Made by a program: the position numbers and the translations under genes. Shown in pieces: positions 1 to 8,503 of a stretch of 64,000 nt of DNA (position 1 is its first letter; each line of letters starts with the position of its first letter). Origin of the DNA: Tannerellaceae bacterium (lineage in GTDB: Bacteria > Bacteroidota > Bacteroidia > Bacteroidales > Tannerellaceae); the NCBI GenBank assembly GCA_031255855.1, contig JAIRRS010000017.1, positions 1 through 64,000 of the forward strand. Direction: 5' to 3'. The notes under the pieces are model-generated. The model was not told the origin of the DNA. It did not search any database and was given only the letters and a program-made list of their open reading frames with translations.

Positions 1-860
1 TGGCAAACCTATCAGCACAGAAAAAAATTAATACGTTACTTATAACTTGTGAAGGGGGTAGCCATTGGTTATTAGGAGGTAGTGACGCTATTAAGAAAAT
101 ACTGGAAAACAGCGATTTGTTTACTGTTGATTTAGTAGTTGCCCCTTCGCAGGATGACGAAATGGCCTCGTTTTCCCCCGATTTTAAAAAATACGGGGTA
201 GTGGTAATGAACTACGATGGGAAAACGTGGCCTGAACAAACGCGGCATAATTTTGAAAAATTCGTTTCCGGTGGTGGAGGATTGGTTGTTGTCCATTCGT
301 CTGTTATTCCCATGGGAGATTGGAAATCTTATAATGAGATGATTGGTTTGGGAGCATGGGGCAACCGCAACGAGCAAGACGGCCCTTACGTGTATTGGAA
401 AAACGGCCGGTATGTATACGATTATTCACCCGGCACGGCCGGACATCATGGATTGCAACACTCATTTGCCCTAACACACCGCAACCCGGAACATCCGATA
501 CTGAAAGGATTACCTGATCATTGGCAACACTTCAAAGACGAATTATATGTCAAACTGAGAGGCCCTGCAAAAAACATGGAGATTCTGGCCACTGCCTCCG
601 ACGAACCCGAAAAGCACGAGCCTATGCTTTGGACGGTAAACTACGGCAAAGGCAAGGTTTTCGTAACTTTGCTGGGGCATGCAGGTAATGACCCGAAACT
701 CCGTTACGCAATGGATTGTGCAGGATTCCAGGTAACCTTACTAAGAGGAACGGAATGGGCGGCTACCGGGCAAGTGACACAACCTGCCCCAAAAGATTTC
801 CCAAGCGAGGGAGTCGTTACCCTCAGGAAAGAATACAAAGCGCCATTCCACGCGTATTGA
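1..860 (+). CDS. ThuA-family protein (5' end outside window)
   Basis: The reading frame is open from the first bases (codons in phase with position 3), so the gene begins before the window; the visible part is about 285 residues. It starts with ANLSAQ, which looks like the end of an export signal, followed at once by a beta strand (TLLITCEGGSHW) typical of the ThuA/class I glutamine-amidotransferase-like fold. Further ThuA features are the GGGGLVVVHSS turn, the HPILKGLP segment followed by DELY, and a final GKGKVFVTLLGHAG strand. ThuA proteins are linked to trehalose and other disaccharide use in rhizobia, probably at the keto-sugar stage; the substrate here is not known. It is the first visible gene of a five-gene co-directional cluster with gaps of 6-44 bases, so it probably acts in the periplasm with the GH9 enzyme. 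Family call is firm, function is inference. Confidence 0.85.
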   Translation, partial: ANLSAQKKINTLLITCEGGSHWLLGGSDAIKKILENSDLFTVDLVVAPSQDDEMASFSPDFKKYGVVVMNYDGKTWPEQTRHNFEKFVSGGGGLVVVHSSVIPMGDWKSYNEMIGLGAWGNRNEQDGPYVYWKNGRYVYDYSPGTAGHHGLQHSFALTHRNPEHPILKGLPDHWQHFKDELYVKLRGPAKNMEILATASDEPEKHEPMLWTVNYGKGKVFVTLLGHAGNDPKLRYAMDCAGFQVTLLRGTEWAATGQVTQPAPKDFPSEGVVTLRKEYKAPFHAY

Positions 861-904
861 CCAAGAAAATTTTCAAAAACAAGAAAAAATATACACTAAT
901 TATT

Positions 905-1642
905 ATGAAACGACTATTTGTGCCATTGGTTTTCATGGCTTTCTTTGTGCTGTCGATGGGTTGTAATACAAATAAAGAGCCTGTCAAGTTGGCTTTTATA
1001 TCAGGAATGAACCCCGTATTCGACACGATTTTATATGCTCCGCTACTAGACAACTTTAAAGAAGTAACATGGAAAGCCTATACAACGGAAGAATCCATTG
1101 AACTATTCAAACCGGAGAATAAAGGGCTGTATGACGTCATTGTGTTTTACGCGATATGCCTGGAAGAGATTCCGGAATCCACCAAACAACATATTGTGGA
1201 AGTAATCAGTAAAGGAAAGCCCGCTTTTATCCTGCACGACGGCCTGCTTACATACAATACCTGGCCGGAGTTTGCAAAGATATCCGGAATGAAATATTTC
1301 ATGAGCGCGCAAGAGGTAGACGGAGTCCGGTATGGCGTATCCAAATACAAGCACAACCAGGATATCCCGATTACGGTAGCAGATAAAAAGCATTTTATTA
1401 CGCAAGGGATGGACGAACAGTTTGTCTTACACGATGAAATATATGATGCGTTATGGCAATCCCCTGATATACACGTATTATGGACAACGAATCATCCGGA
1501 AAGTACAAAGGATGTCATGTATACACATTCGTACGGAAAAGGGAAAATTGCCGGTATAGTCATGGGGCATGGCCCGGAGATGTTTCACGATAAAAACTTC
1601 AAATTGGCTTTCCAAAGGAGCATTCTTTGGTTGGCACAATAA
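905..1642 (+). CDS. ThuA-like lipoprotein
   Basis: A 245-residue protein when started at the ATG at 905, which gives a clean lipoprotein signal (MKRLFVPLVFMAFFVLSMGC, Cys20 as lipidation site); the same frame is open upstream but that part overlaps the preceding gene. The mature part resembles the ThuA fold: an early LAFISGMNPVFD strand, a 'GKPAFILHDG' turn in place of the usual VHSS/FH motif, 'LHDEIYD' where ThuA proteins have DE(L/W)Y, and a final 'GKGKIAGIVMGHGPEMF' strand. It is a divergent member with little similarity to its ThuA neighbours outside these points. It sits between a ThuA gene and the GH9 gene with short gaps (44 and 18 bases), consistent with one transcript and a shared cell-envelope role. 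Substrate unknown. Confidence 0.75.
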   Translation: MKRLFVPLVFMAFFVLSMGCNTNKEPVKLAFISGMNPVFDTILYAPLLDNFKEVTWKAYTTEESIELFKPENKGLYDVIVFYAICLEEIPESTKQHIVEVISKGKPAFILHDGLLTYNTWPEFAKISGMKYFMSAQEVDGVRYGVSKYKHNQDIPITVADKKHFITQGMDEQFVLHDEIYDALWQSPDIHVLWTTNHPESTKDVMYTHSYGKGKIAGIVMGHGPEMFHDKNFKLAFQRSILWLAQ

Positions 1643-1660
1643 ACAATTATCCGAAGTAGC

Positions 1661-4123
1661 ATGAAAAATATACTGATTGCCACCACTTTAAGCTTATGCC
1701 TGTGCCAAATGAGTATCGCCCAGATACGGTTGGCGCAAGATCCTGAACTGGAAAAGGCTATTATCAGTACAGGACTTATCCATAGTCCCCTTCCCCTTGA
1801 TGATTCCAACTCGTTTGAGGTAAACGGGCTTCAAAAGAAAGTACGTTACAGCGCTCCGTTAAGTCATAAAAAAGGGCTTGACGGATGGAATCACTCCGGT
1901 TGGGGGAAGATGGAATTTTCCACCGAAAAAACCATATCTGGAAAGGGAAGCATAAAAATAGAATTCCCGACATTCACCGGCAAACGAGCGCAAGGGCCTC
2001 TCTCCGACCCCGATTATGCAACATACGGAAACAGCCAAATCCATTTTGAAGTGAATGGTGAAAATTGGGAAAAATACAACCGGATTGCATTTTATATTTA
2101 TCCCGATTGTGAGGGAGCGAGGGTGGTCAACCTTAATTTCTCTTTCGAAAATGACGCGACATCGAAAAAGTCTGATGTTCAGTCGGCTTCGCATTTGATC
2201 AATCTGCAGAATAAACAATGGAACCGTTGTTTCCTCAGCATGGATGAATTCCAGCGAGATAAAGTAAAGACCATTGGCTTCCGTTGCAGCATTAAAGGGA
2301 AAGACCGGACCACCGGTGATTTGTCTGTTTATTATATCGACCGGATTGAGTTGCAACAAATAGAAAATCCCGATCCGGTGAGTGGATGGATTCCCGGAAA
2401 AGACAAGATAATCTATTCTACCACCGGTTATATGCCGAATGATGCGAAAACAGCTATCACCAGCATCGATAACGACAAGCATAAAGGACATTTCCAATTG
2501 CTGGACGCAACAACTAACCAGGTGGTATTCAACGGTTCGGTAAAAAACGAGCAAACAACGATTGGGACATTTGACGTGCTTGATTTCAGTTTTTTCAACC
2601 AAACAGGCATTTTTAAGTTAAAGGTTGCAGACATTGAAACACCCGCTTTTCAAATCGGAGATAATATCTGGGAAAACTCCATGTGGCGGGTTTTAAACTT
2701 TATCTTCTGCCAGCGTTGCGGATATCCTGTACCCGGCAAACACGGAACTTGCCATACCGACCTCTGCTCCCAACATGACGGAAAAATGATTTCGTATGCC
2801 GGAGGATGGCACGACGCGGGCGATTTATCCCAGCAAACCCTTCAAACAGGCGATGTTACGTATGCTTTACTAGAAGCCTATGACAAATTGAAAAATAAAA
2901 ATGAATTCCTTGCCGCCCGCTTGCTGGAAGAAGCGGAATGGGGATTGGAATTTGTTTTGAGAAACCGTTATGGCGACGGATATCGCGCCAGCAGCGTGGG
3001 TTTGTTAATCTGGTTGGATGGTGTGTTCAATTCATTGGATGATATTTCCACTGTCCGTGTACAAAATCTGGCCTTCGACAATTTCCTATACGCTGCTTAT
3101 GAGGCATATGCCGCCATGACGATTGACCGCGACCCTATGTTACAGGAATATTTGGCACGTATAGCCAAGGAAGACTTTGATTTCGCCATGCGACGGCATA
3201 AAGAAGTAGGCTACGGCGAATTTATTCATTTCTATGAACATGAATACAATACCTCCGAAAGCCAATATATGGCAACTGTATCATGGGCGGCCAGCATGCT
3301 TTATCAATTGACAAAAGAACCCCAGTATGCCGAACTGGCTGCGGAATACATTGATTATACGTTGGAATGTCAACGGAAAGAACCTTTAGGGGATACAGAC
3401 CAAACGAAAGGATTTTTCTATAGGGATAAATCGAGGCAATCCATCGTCCATTACATCCATCAATCACGCGAACAGATCTATATGCAAGCCATGACACTGC
3501 TTTGCGAAACACAACCGCAACATCCTGATTATCTAAAATGGGCTGAATCCATCCGCTTATATGGCGATTACCTGAAAGGGCTGATGAAATATACGGCTCC
3601 ATACGGCATGTTGCCAAGCGGCGTTTACCATATTGACGAACACAAAGATTCTGTCAGCTTTTACCGTCTACACCTATGGCCGCCCGAAAATGCCGATGAA
3701 CTTTACGTTGAACAAGTGAAAAAAGGAGTCAAACTGGATAAAGAACATTACATGAAACGCTTCCCTGCATGGTTCAGCATTTTCAACGGCAATACAGCTA
3801 TCCATCTTTCTACCGGAAAAGCAGCCGCCATTTGTGGAAAATTCCTGAAAGACGGCGAATTACTATCCATCGGGCTGGAACAAATGTACTGGACAGTGGG
3901 TAAAAATCCCTTCGGACAATCCTTAATTTATGGAGAAGGGAATAATTACCCCCAAATGGATAGCTTTTCGTCGGGTGAGATTGTCGGTGAAATGCCGGTG
4001 GGTATCCGCTCGCTCGGCAATGAAGATATTCCCTACTGGCCCCAGACAAACAATGCCTGCTATAAAGAAGTATGGGTAACCTCGGCAGGCAAATGGCTTA
4101 CTTTGGCAATTGAATATGAATAA
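1661..4123 (+). CDS. Glycoside hydrolase family 9 (endoglucanase-like), secreted
   Basis: An 820-residue exported protein (signal peptide ends near SIAQ, residue 21). Domain order: an unassigned beta-rich, probably carbohydrate-binding region (about 40-245), a CelD_N immunoglobulin-like domain (about 250-340, with GYMPNDAKTA and DFSFFNQTGIFKLKV), then the (alpha/alpha)6 GH9 catalytic domain. The GH9 signature GGWHDAGD lies at residues 381-388, so D385 and D388 are the expected nucleophilic-water base residues; E803 in NACYKEVWV near the C-terminus matches the catalytic acid. GH9 enzymes invert beta-1,4-glucan or related bonds; the exact substrate cannot be read from sequence. Cysteine-rich CQRCGYPVPGKHGTCH around residue 350 is typical of Bacteroidetes GH9 enzymes. 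Position between ThuA genes suggests that released oligosaccharides are the ThuA substrates (inference). Confidence 0.88.
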   Translation: MKNILIATTLSLCLCQMSIAQIRLAQDPELEKAIISTGLIHSPLPLDDSNSFEVNGLQKKVRYSAPLSHKKGLDGWNHSGWGKMEFSTEKTISGKGSIKIEFPTFTGKRAQGPLSDPDYATYGNSQIHFEVNGENWEKYNRIAFYIYPDCEGARVVNLNFSFENDATSKKSDVQSASHLINLQNKQWNRCFLSMDEFQRDKVKTIGFRCSIKGKDRTTGDLSVYYIDRIELQQIENPDPVSGWIPGKDKIIYSTTGYMPNDAKTAITSIDNDKHKGHFQLLDATTNQVVFNGSVKNEQTTIGTFDVLDFSFFNQTGIFKLKVADIETPAFQIGDNIWENSMWRVLNFIFCQRCGYPVPGKHGTCHTDLCSQHDGKMISYAGGWHDAGDLSQQTLQTGDVTYALLEAYDKLKNKNEFLAARLLEEAEWGLEFVLRNRYGDGYRASSVGLLIWLDGVFNSLDDISTVRVQNLAFDNFLYAAYEAYAAMTIDRDPMLQEYLARIAKEDFDFAMRRHKEVGYGEFIHFYEHEYNTSESQYMATVSWAASMLYQLTKEPQYAELAAEYIDYTLECQRKEPLGDTDQTKGFFYRDKSRQSIVHYIHQSREQIYMQAMTLLCETQPQHPDYLKWAESIRLYGDYLKGLMKYTAPYGMLPSGVYHIDEHKDSVSFYRLHLWPPENADELYVEQVKKGVKLDKEHYMKRFPAWFSIFNGNTAIHLSTGKAAAICGKFLKDGELLSIGLEQMYWTVGKNPFGQSLIYGEGNNYPQMDSFSSGEIVGEMPVGIRSLGNEDIPYWPQTNNACYKEVWVTSAGKWLTLAIEYE

Positions 4124-4143
4124 ATAACTTAAAATATTACCCG

Positions 4144-4935
4144 ATGAAAAAGTTATCTGGTTTATTAATAACTGTCGTTTTGTTGTGTAGCTGTAATATG
4201 GGAAAAACGACAGATAAACGAACGGAAAATTTTCCCTCAAACACACCTTTTAACGTATTGGTACTAACAGAACGGGGCGGACAACATGGAGGATTTACCG
4301 ATGCCGGACTCAACTGGCTGGAAGAACAAAAATCAGTATTGAATTTCGAATACACAGAAATCAACAATACAAAACTTATCAACGACGAATATTTGTCTCA
4401 GTTTCAAACAATTATCCAACTAGATTATCCTCCTTACGCCTGGACAGCAGAAGCCGAAAAAGCATTTATCAACTACATCGACCAAGGATTGGGAGGTTGG
4501 GTTGGATTCCATCATGCCACGCTGTTGGGCGAATTCGACGGCTACCCGATGTGGCAGTGGTTCTCAAACTTTATGGGAAGCATTCGTTTCAAAAATTACA
4601 TAGCCCCGCTTGCCGACGGTACCGTATATGTGGAAGATAAGACCCATCCGGTCATGAAAGGGGTATCCGAATCGTTTGTCATTCCTGATGACGAATGGTA
4701 TACCTTCGACAAAAATCCGAGGCCAAACGTATATGTATTGGCAAATGTTGACGAATCAAGCTATCAACCGGATTCCAACATCAAAATGGGCGACCATCCT
4801 GTGGTATGGATCAATCCATCAAAAAAAGCACGGAATGTTTACTTCCTTATCGGACATAGCAGTAAACTCTACGACAACAAAGACTTCACCACCATGTTCT
4901 CCAATGCAATACGTTGGAGCTCAAATAATAATTAA
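4144..4935 (+). CDS. ThuA-family lipoprotein
   Basis: A 263-residue protein with a lipoprotein signal peptide (lipobox LCSC, Cys near residue 18). ThuA-type features: early strand FNVLVLTERGGQHGGF, 'GLGGWVGFHHAT' at the turn where the family carries its conserved His, 'THPVMKGV', 'DDEWYTF' and the final strand 'NVYFLIGHSS'. It resembles the next gene downstream more than the two ThuA genes upstream (both have GGWxGFH and W-Y after the acidic pair), suggesting local duplication. The gap to the GH9 gene is 20 bases and to the next gene 6 bases, so it is part of one operon. Predicted to sit on the outer or inner membrane facing the periplasm or surface. Biochemical role is inference only. Confidence 0.85.
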   Translation: MKKLSGLLITVVLLCSCNMGKTTDKRTENFPSNTPFNVLVLTERGGQHGGFTDAGLNWLEEQKSVLNFEYTEINNTKLINDEYLSQFQTIIQLDYPPYAWTAEAEKAFINYIDQGLGGWVGFHHATLLGEFDGYPMWQWFSNFMGSIRFKNYIAPLADGTVYVEDKTHPVMKGVSESFVIPDDEWYTFDKNPRPNVYVLANVDESSYQPDSNIKMGDHPVVWINPSKKARNVYFLIGHSSKLYDNKDFTTMFSNAIRWSSNNN

Positions 4936-4941
4936 CCATCC

Positions 4942-5748
4942 ATGAAAACACTTTCTTTATTATTTGCTTTACTCCTATTATCACCTGCTATTTATGCGCA
5001 GGCTCCTGATAATTATCCGGCTAATTATGCCGGTGCGCCACGGTTTAAAGCATTAGTATTTTATACACACAACGCTGAAGAAGCGCATATTGATTTTGCT
5101 TTACAAGGAGTAGAATTTTTTAAAAGGCTAAACTATGGCAATGGGTTCTATCTGGATATTACCACCGATATGGCTGAATATCCATACGAGAAATTAAAAG
5201 AGTACGACATTGTTGTTATGCTAAACGGGTATCCTACCGCAAAAACAGAACGGGATGCCTTTGAAAAGTATATGGAAAACGGAGGTGGCTGGATGGGGTT
5301 TCATGTAGCCGCATATAATGACAAAACAACAAACTGGCCATGGTTTGTCAACTTCCTGGGTGGCGGTGTATTCTATTGTAATAATTGGCCTCCGCAACCA
5401 GTAAAGCTGATAGTTGACAAAACCTCACACCCCGTCACAAAAAATCTCCCTGTTTCATTTATTGCACCCGAAAGCGAATGGTATCAATGGAATCCAAGCC
5501 CACGGAACAATGACGATATAGAAGTATTACTTTCCATTTCCCCCGACAACTATCCCTTGGGCATCAAAGATGTAGTTAATTTTGGTGATTGGCCTGTTGT
5601 ATGGACAAACAAAAAATACCGTATGATTTACCTGAATATGGGTCATGGAGATGATGAATTTACAGACGCTACGCAAAAATTACTTTTCATTAATGCTTTC
5701 CGTTGGGTATTGAGTAGCATTCCCCAAGGAGATCCGTTTACAAAATAA
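4942..5748 (+). CDS. ThuA-family secreted protein
   Basis: A 268-residue protein with a Sec signal peptide ending near IYAQ (residue 20), so periplasmic or secreted rather than lipid-anchored. ThuA-like features: 'FKALVFYTHNAEEAH' first strand, 'GGGWMGFHVAAYN' turn with the conserved His, 'SHPVTKNLP', 'ESEWYQW', and 'MIYLNMGHGDDEF' as the closing strand. It lies 6 bases after another ThuA gene and is the last gene of the cluster, followed by a strong hairpin. Together with its paralogue it forms a GGWxGFH subgroup distinct from the first two ThuA genes. Likely works on the same sugar derivative stream as the GH9 enzyme; no catalytic residue can be assigned with certainty. Confidence 0.85.
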   Translation: MKTLSLLFALLLLSPAIYAQAPDNYPANYAGAPRFKALVFYTHNAEEAHIDFALQGVEFFKRLNYGNGFYLDITTDMAEYPYEKLKEYDIVVMLNGYPTAKTERDAFEKYMENGGGWMGFHVAAYNDKTTNWPWFVNFLGGGVFYCNNWPPQPVKLIVDKTSHPVTKNLPVSFIAPESEWYQWNPSPRNNDDIEVLLSISPDNYPLGIKDVVNFGDWPVVWTNKKYRMIYLNMGHGDDEFTDATQKLLFINAFRWVLSSIPQGDPFTK

Positions 5749-5801
5749 TTGGTAAAGAAAATAAGATAACATTCGTAGTAAAAATACTATCTGGTAAAAT
5801 T

Positions 5802-5830
5802 AAAGGTGTTTCCGGCTTGGAAACACCTTT
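5802..5830. terminator. Bidirectional terminator hairpin
   Basis: A perfect 12-bp inverted repeat (AAAGGTGTTTCC / GGAAACACCTTT) with a short loop, T-rich on the right and A-rich on the left, lies between the convergent ThuA operon and tatC. It can end transcription from both sides. Confidence 0.85.
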
Positions 5831-5836
5831 ATATTA

Positions 5837-6682
5837 TTAATTATTTACTACATCCGGCAGATATTCGTCGTCGTCATCTTCCTCCTCCGGCGGTACCGGC
5901 TTTACAAAGAATGCGCTCAATTCAAACAGCAGGTAAAGTGGGATAAATACGATCATCAAGGTGAACGGATCGCCACTTGGAGTGATAAATGCAGATAATA
6001 CAAGTAATGCCACCACTGCATGACGGCGGTATCTATGAAATAATCCACGGTTTACAAGACCTAATTGCGACAACAACCATGATAACAAAGGCATCTCAAA
6101 CATAATCCCCATGATAAATATCAGCATCAGAAAGTTGTCCATATAAGATTCCAGAGAAACCTGTTCAGTAATTGATTCGCTAATTTGATAGGTTGCCAAA
6201 AAACGGAGCGTTACCGGAAATACCATAAAATATCCAACAGCACAACCGATAAAGAACATCCCTGTACCAAAAAGAAAAACCCAACGTACGCTTTTTTTCT
6301 CATTGTCGTATAAAGCCGGACGGATAAATTTCCAAACCTCATACATTAAGTAAGGAAACGTCAACACCAATGCCAGCCAAAAAGAAGTGGTCATGTGTGT
6401 AAAAAATTGTGATGCCAGCTTGATATTAAAGATATGTATCACAAAAGCAGTATCGCAAAAATCACTCACGACTCCAAAATAAGAAGCAGCTTTACAAAAT
6501 AATTGATACGTTACAAACTCCCCCTTGGTAGGAGCCATAATAACACTATCAAAAATACCATGCTCTCCTCGCATAAAAGCGAAGAGAGCTATCATAAAGA
6601 TAAAAAGTGCGGCTAAAGAGCGAAAAATGGTCCAACGAAGATCTTCCAGGTGATCCCAGAACGACATTTCATTTTGTTCCAT
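5837..6682 (-). CDS. tatC: Sec-independent protein translocase TatC
   Basis: A 281-residue polytopic membrane protein that binds twin-arginine signal peptides and forms the Tat translocase core with TatA. The N-terminus carries the family signature MSFWDHLEDLR, and the helices follow the six-TM plan, including the long periplasmic loop after TM1, 'FWLALVLTFPYLMYEVWKFIRPALYDNEKK' (a region of strongly conserved residues) and 'FEMPLL' in the later TMs. The loop between TM1 and TM2 (about residues 40-100) is longer than in proteobacterial TatC, as is common in Bacteroidetes. The acidic tail (EEEDDDDE) is a lineage feature. The start is 5 bases from the stop of tatA, so the two form an operon in order tatA-tatC. 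Confidence 0.95.
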   Translation of the reverse strand: MEQNEMSFWDHLEDLRWTIFRSLAALFIFMIALFAFMRGEHGIFDSVIMAPTKGEFVTYQLFCKAASYFGVVSDFCDTAFVIHIFNIKLASQFFTHMTTSFWLALVLTFPYLMYEVWKFIRPALYDNEKKSVRWVFLFGTGMFFIGCAVGYFMVFPVTLRFLATYQISESITEQVSLESYMDNFLMLIFIMGIMFEMPLLSWLLSQLGLVNRGLFHRYRRHAVVALLVLSAFITPSGDPFTLMIVFIPLYLLFELSAFFVKPVPPEEEDDDDEYLPDVVNN

Positions 6683-6687
6683 CTTGC

Positions 6688-6891
6688 TTATTTCTTATCT
6701 GTAGTGTCCGTATCGTTTATTTTAATATCGTCTTCCAGTCCTTTTACACCGTCTTTGAAATTTCTTACACCTTTACCAAGACCTTTCATAAGTTCGGGTA
6801 TTTTTTTTCCACCGAAAAGTAATAACACGATAATAGCGATGATAATAATTTCGCCTGTTCCTAAATTTCCAAGAAATAATAAATGATTCAT
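6688..6891 (-). CDS. tatA: Twin-arginine translocase subunit TatA
   Basis: A 67-residue protein with one N-terminal transmembrane helix ([22 protein letters not shown]) followed by an amphipathic helix beginning at the FGGKKIPEL hinge and a charged acidic tail: the TatA/TatE/TatB plan. The start is set at the ATG at 6891; an in-frame extension to 6978 is open but would place coding sequence across a TATATTTG promoter box at 6938-6945. TatA polymerises to form the protein-conducting path while TatC recognises the signal. Only one TatA-type gene and no TatB are visible next to tatC, the minimal arrangement seen in many Bacteroidetes. Confidence 0.93.
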   Translation of the reverse strand: MNHLLFLGNLGTGEIIIIAIIVLLLFGGKKIPELMKGLGKGVRNFKDGVKGLEDDIKINDTDTTDKK

Positions 6892-6937
6892 GATATCAAT
6901 AAATTTATATGTTAATATTCCTGTTTCTTTATGGTGG

Positions 6938-6945
6938 CAAATATA
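6938..6945 (-). promoter_or_regulatory. -7 box of tatAC promoter
   Basis: On the minus strand the sequence reads TATATTTG, matching the Bacteroidetes housekeeping-sigma -7 consensus TAnnTTTG, about 47 bases upstream of the chosen tatA start. It supports the shorter tatA start. Confidence 0.6.
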
Positions 6946-6985
6946 CAATTTGTAAGACAAAGTAATCGGATAATTCAATTTTTAT

Positions 6986-6993
6986 TACCTTTG
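6986..6993 (+). promoter_or_regulatory. -7 box of fabD promoter
   Basis: TACCTTTG fits TAnnTTTG. It lies about 80 bases upstream of fabD and diverges from the tatAC promoter box 41 bases away. Confidence 0.6.
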
Positions 6994-7075
6994 CGCCGTC
7001 TTAAAAATCTGAAATTAGAAAAAGATTAGAAAAATGAAACAATGTTTCATAACCAGCTATTAAATGATTACACAT

Positions 7076-7957
7076 ATGAAAGCTTTTGTATTTCCGGGCC
7101 AGGGAGCCCAATTCGTAGGAATGGGGAAAGACCTTTACGAAAACACCCCCCAGGCAAAAGAATTATTCGAAAAGGCAAATGGAATCCTTGGATTCCGCAT
7201 CACAGACTTGATGTTTGAAGGAACCGACGAGGATTTGAAACAAACAAAAGTAACACAACCTGCTATTTTCCTTCACTCCGTTATCTTGGCTAAAACATCC
7301 GGCGACCCATTCAAACCGGATATGGCGGCCGGCCATTCATTGGGAGAATTCTCTGCTTTAGTAGCTGCCGGAGCCATTTCCTTCGAAGATGGGCTTGTAT
7401 TGGTTTCCAAACGGGCAATGGCCATGCAAAAAGCATGTGAAGCAACCCCTTCCACCATGGCAGCCATTTTAGGATTACCCGACGCTACAATTGAAGAAGT
7501 ATGCACGAGCATAACAGATGAGATGGTAGTCACGGCAAATTACAATAGCCCCGGACAGGTAGTGATTTCAGGAACGATACCCGGAGTTGATAAAGCTTGT
7601 GAATTATTGCTTGCCGCCGGAGCCAAACGAGCCTTGAAACTAAAGGTAGGTGGCGCGTTTCACTCTCCATTAATGGAACCTGCCCGTGAAGAACTCGCAA
7701 AGGCCATCGAAGCAACGTCATTCAGTAAACCAGTTTGCCCTATTTACCAGAATGTAGACGCTAAACCTCAAACCGACCCGGATATAATTAAAACAAATCT
7801 TATATCCCAGCTTACTTCGCCGGTACGCTGGACGCAAATCGTAGAAAATATGATTGCTAACGGAGCCAACCACTTTATAGAATTAGGTCCCGGTACCGTA
7901 TTGCAAGGTTTAGTAAAAAAAGTAAATAAAGAAATCACAACAGAAGGTATGCAATAA
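7076..7957 (+). CDS. fabD: Malonyl-CoA:ACP transacylase FabD
   Basis: A 293-residue cytosolic enzyme that moves the malonyl group from CoA to acyl carrier protein, feeding fatty-acid elongation. The start at 7076 (MKAFVFPGQGAQ) is the usual FabD N-terminus; an ATG four codons earlier (7064) is also possible. Motifs: GQGAQ near the N-terminus (oxyanion hole), GHSLGEF with the nucleophilic Ser (codon at 7337, residue 88), and 'GGAFHSPLM' with the catalytic His. Length is normal for the family. It is monocistronic here, not in a fab cluster: a promoter box lies upstream and a strong hairpin follows. Confident assignment. Confidence 0.96.
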   Translation: MKAFVFPGQGAQFVGMGKDLYENTPQAKELFEKANGILGFRITDLMFEGTDEDLKQTKVTQPAIFLHSVILAKTSGDPFKPDMAAGHSLGEFSALVAAGAISFEDGLVLVSKRAMAMQKACEATPSTMAAILGLPDATIEEVCTSITDEMVVTANYNSPGQVVISGTIPGVDKACELLLAAGAKRALKLKVGGAFHSPLMEPAREELAKAIEATSFSKPVCPIYQNVDAKPQTDPDIIKTNLISQLTSPVRWTQIVENMIANGANHFIELGPGTVLQGLVKKVNKEITTEGMQ

Positions 7958-7982
7958 TTACCCTTTTTTTATTTCTTCAAAC

Positions 7983-8024
7983 AAAGGCTCTGAAAACTTA
8001 ATGCAAGCTTTCAGAGCCTTTTTT
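7983..8024 (+). terminator. Rho-independent terminator after fabD
   Basis: GGCTCTGAAA (7986-7995) pairs perfectly with TTTCAGAGCC (8009-8018), followed by TTTTTT: a classic intrinsic terminator 25 bases past the fabD stop. Confidence 0.88.
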
Positions 8025-8167
8025 CATATGAACTGCTTGTCAAATTTGGCAATGTTACATTCTTATTTGTATAAGAAAAAACATTACCCTGATTCTCTTA
8101 TAAAAAAAAAATTCCTTTTGACATAAAATATTTACAAAAAGACTACATTAATCTCGCCATTTATTTA

Positions 8168-8175
8168 TATATTTG
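8168..8175 (+). promoter_or_regulatory. -7 box for the two-helix membrane protein gene
   Basis: TATATTTG fits TAnnTTTG and lies 19 bases before the ATG at 8195, implying a very short leader. It supports the small ORF downstream as a real gene. Confidence 0.6.
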
Positions 8176-8194
8176 CAATAAATAATTATGGGCG

Positions 8195-8389
8195 ATGAAC
8201 AACAATCTTAAAAACCGGGGATTAACTTTAATAGTTATAGGAGCCATTTTAGCGATACTTGGATGCGCTCTGCTATTTTTTTCTTCAAATGATTTGCCTC
8301 ATGAACTTATCGGAGCGGGATTAGCGCTGATTGCAGTCGGATTATTTTTAGTACGGCCACAGAAAAAAGAAGTAATACCCTTTAAATAG
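8195..8389 (+). CDS. Small two-helix membrane protein, unknown
   Basis: A 64-residue protein made almost entirely of two hydrophobic segments (about residues 9-30 and 37-55) joined by a short polar loop, ending in a basic tail. No family was recognised. Support for expression: a consensus -7 box just upstream, an ATG at the expected distance, and good codon phase. It stands alone between the fabD terminator and the next gene's own promoter. Likely an inner-membrane protein; function unknown. Confidence 0.6.
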   Translation: MNNNLKNRGLTLIVIGAILAILGCALLFFSSNDLPHELIGAGLALIAVGLFLVRPQKKEVIPFK

Positions 8390-8458
8390 AGAAATACCAC
8401 TTTTATCAAAGAAAAACCACATGTTTTTTAACATTTTTAATTAATCAATTCCAATACC

Positions 8459-8466
8459 TATATTTG
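8459..8466 (+). promoter_or_regulatory. -7 box of the MFS/POT transporter gene
   Basis: TATATTTG matches TAnnTTTG, 20-38 bases upstream of the two candidate starts at 8486 and 8504. Confidence 0.6.
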
Positions 8467-8503
8467 CGTCGTTAAAAACAAAACGATGACATTTTATCGA
8501 AGC

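Noticed and set aside
716..904. Long N-terminal extension of the second ThuA gene
   Set aside because: It overlaps the end of the first ThuA gene in another frame, and a perfect lipoprotein signal starts at 905.
6892..6978. N-terminal extension of tatA
   Set aside because: In frame, but it would include a promoter box, and TatA proteins begin close to the TM helix.
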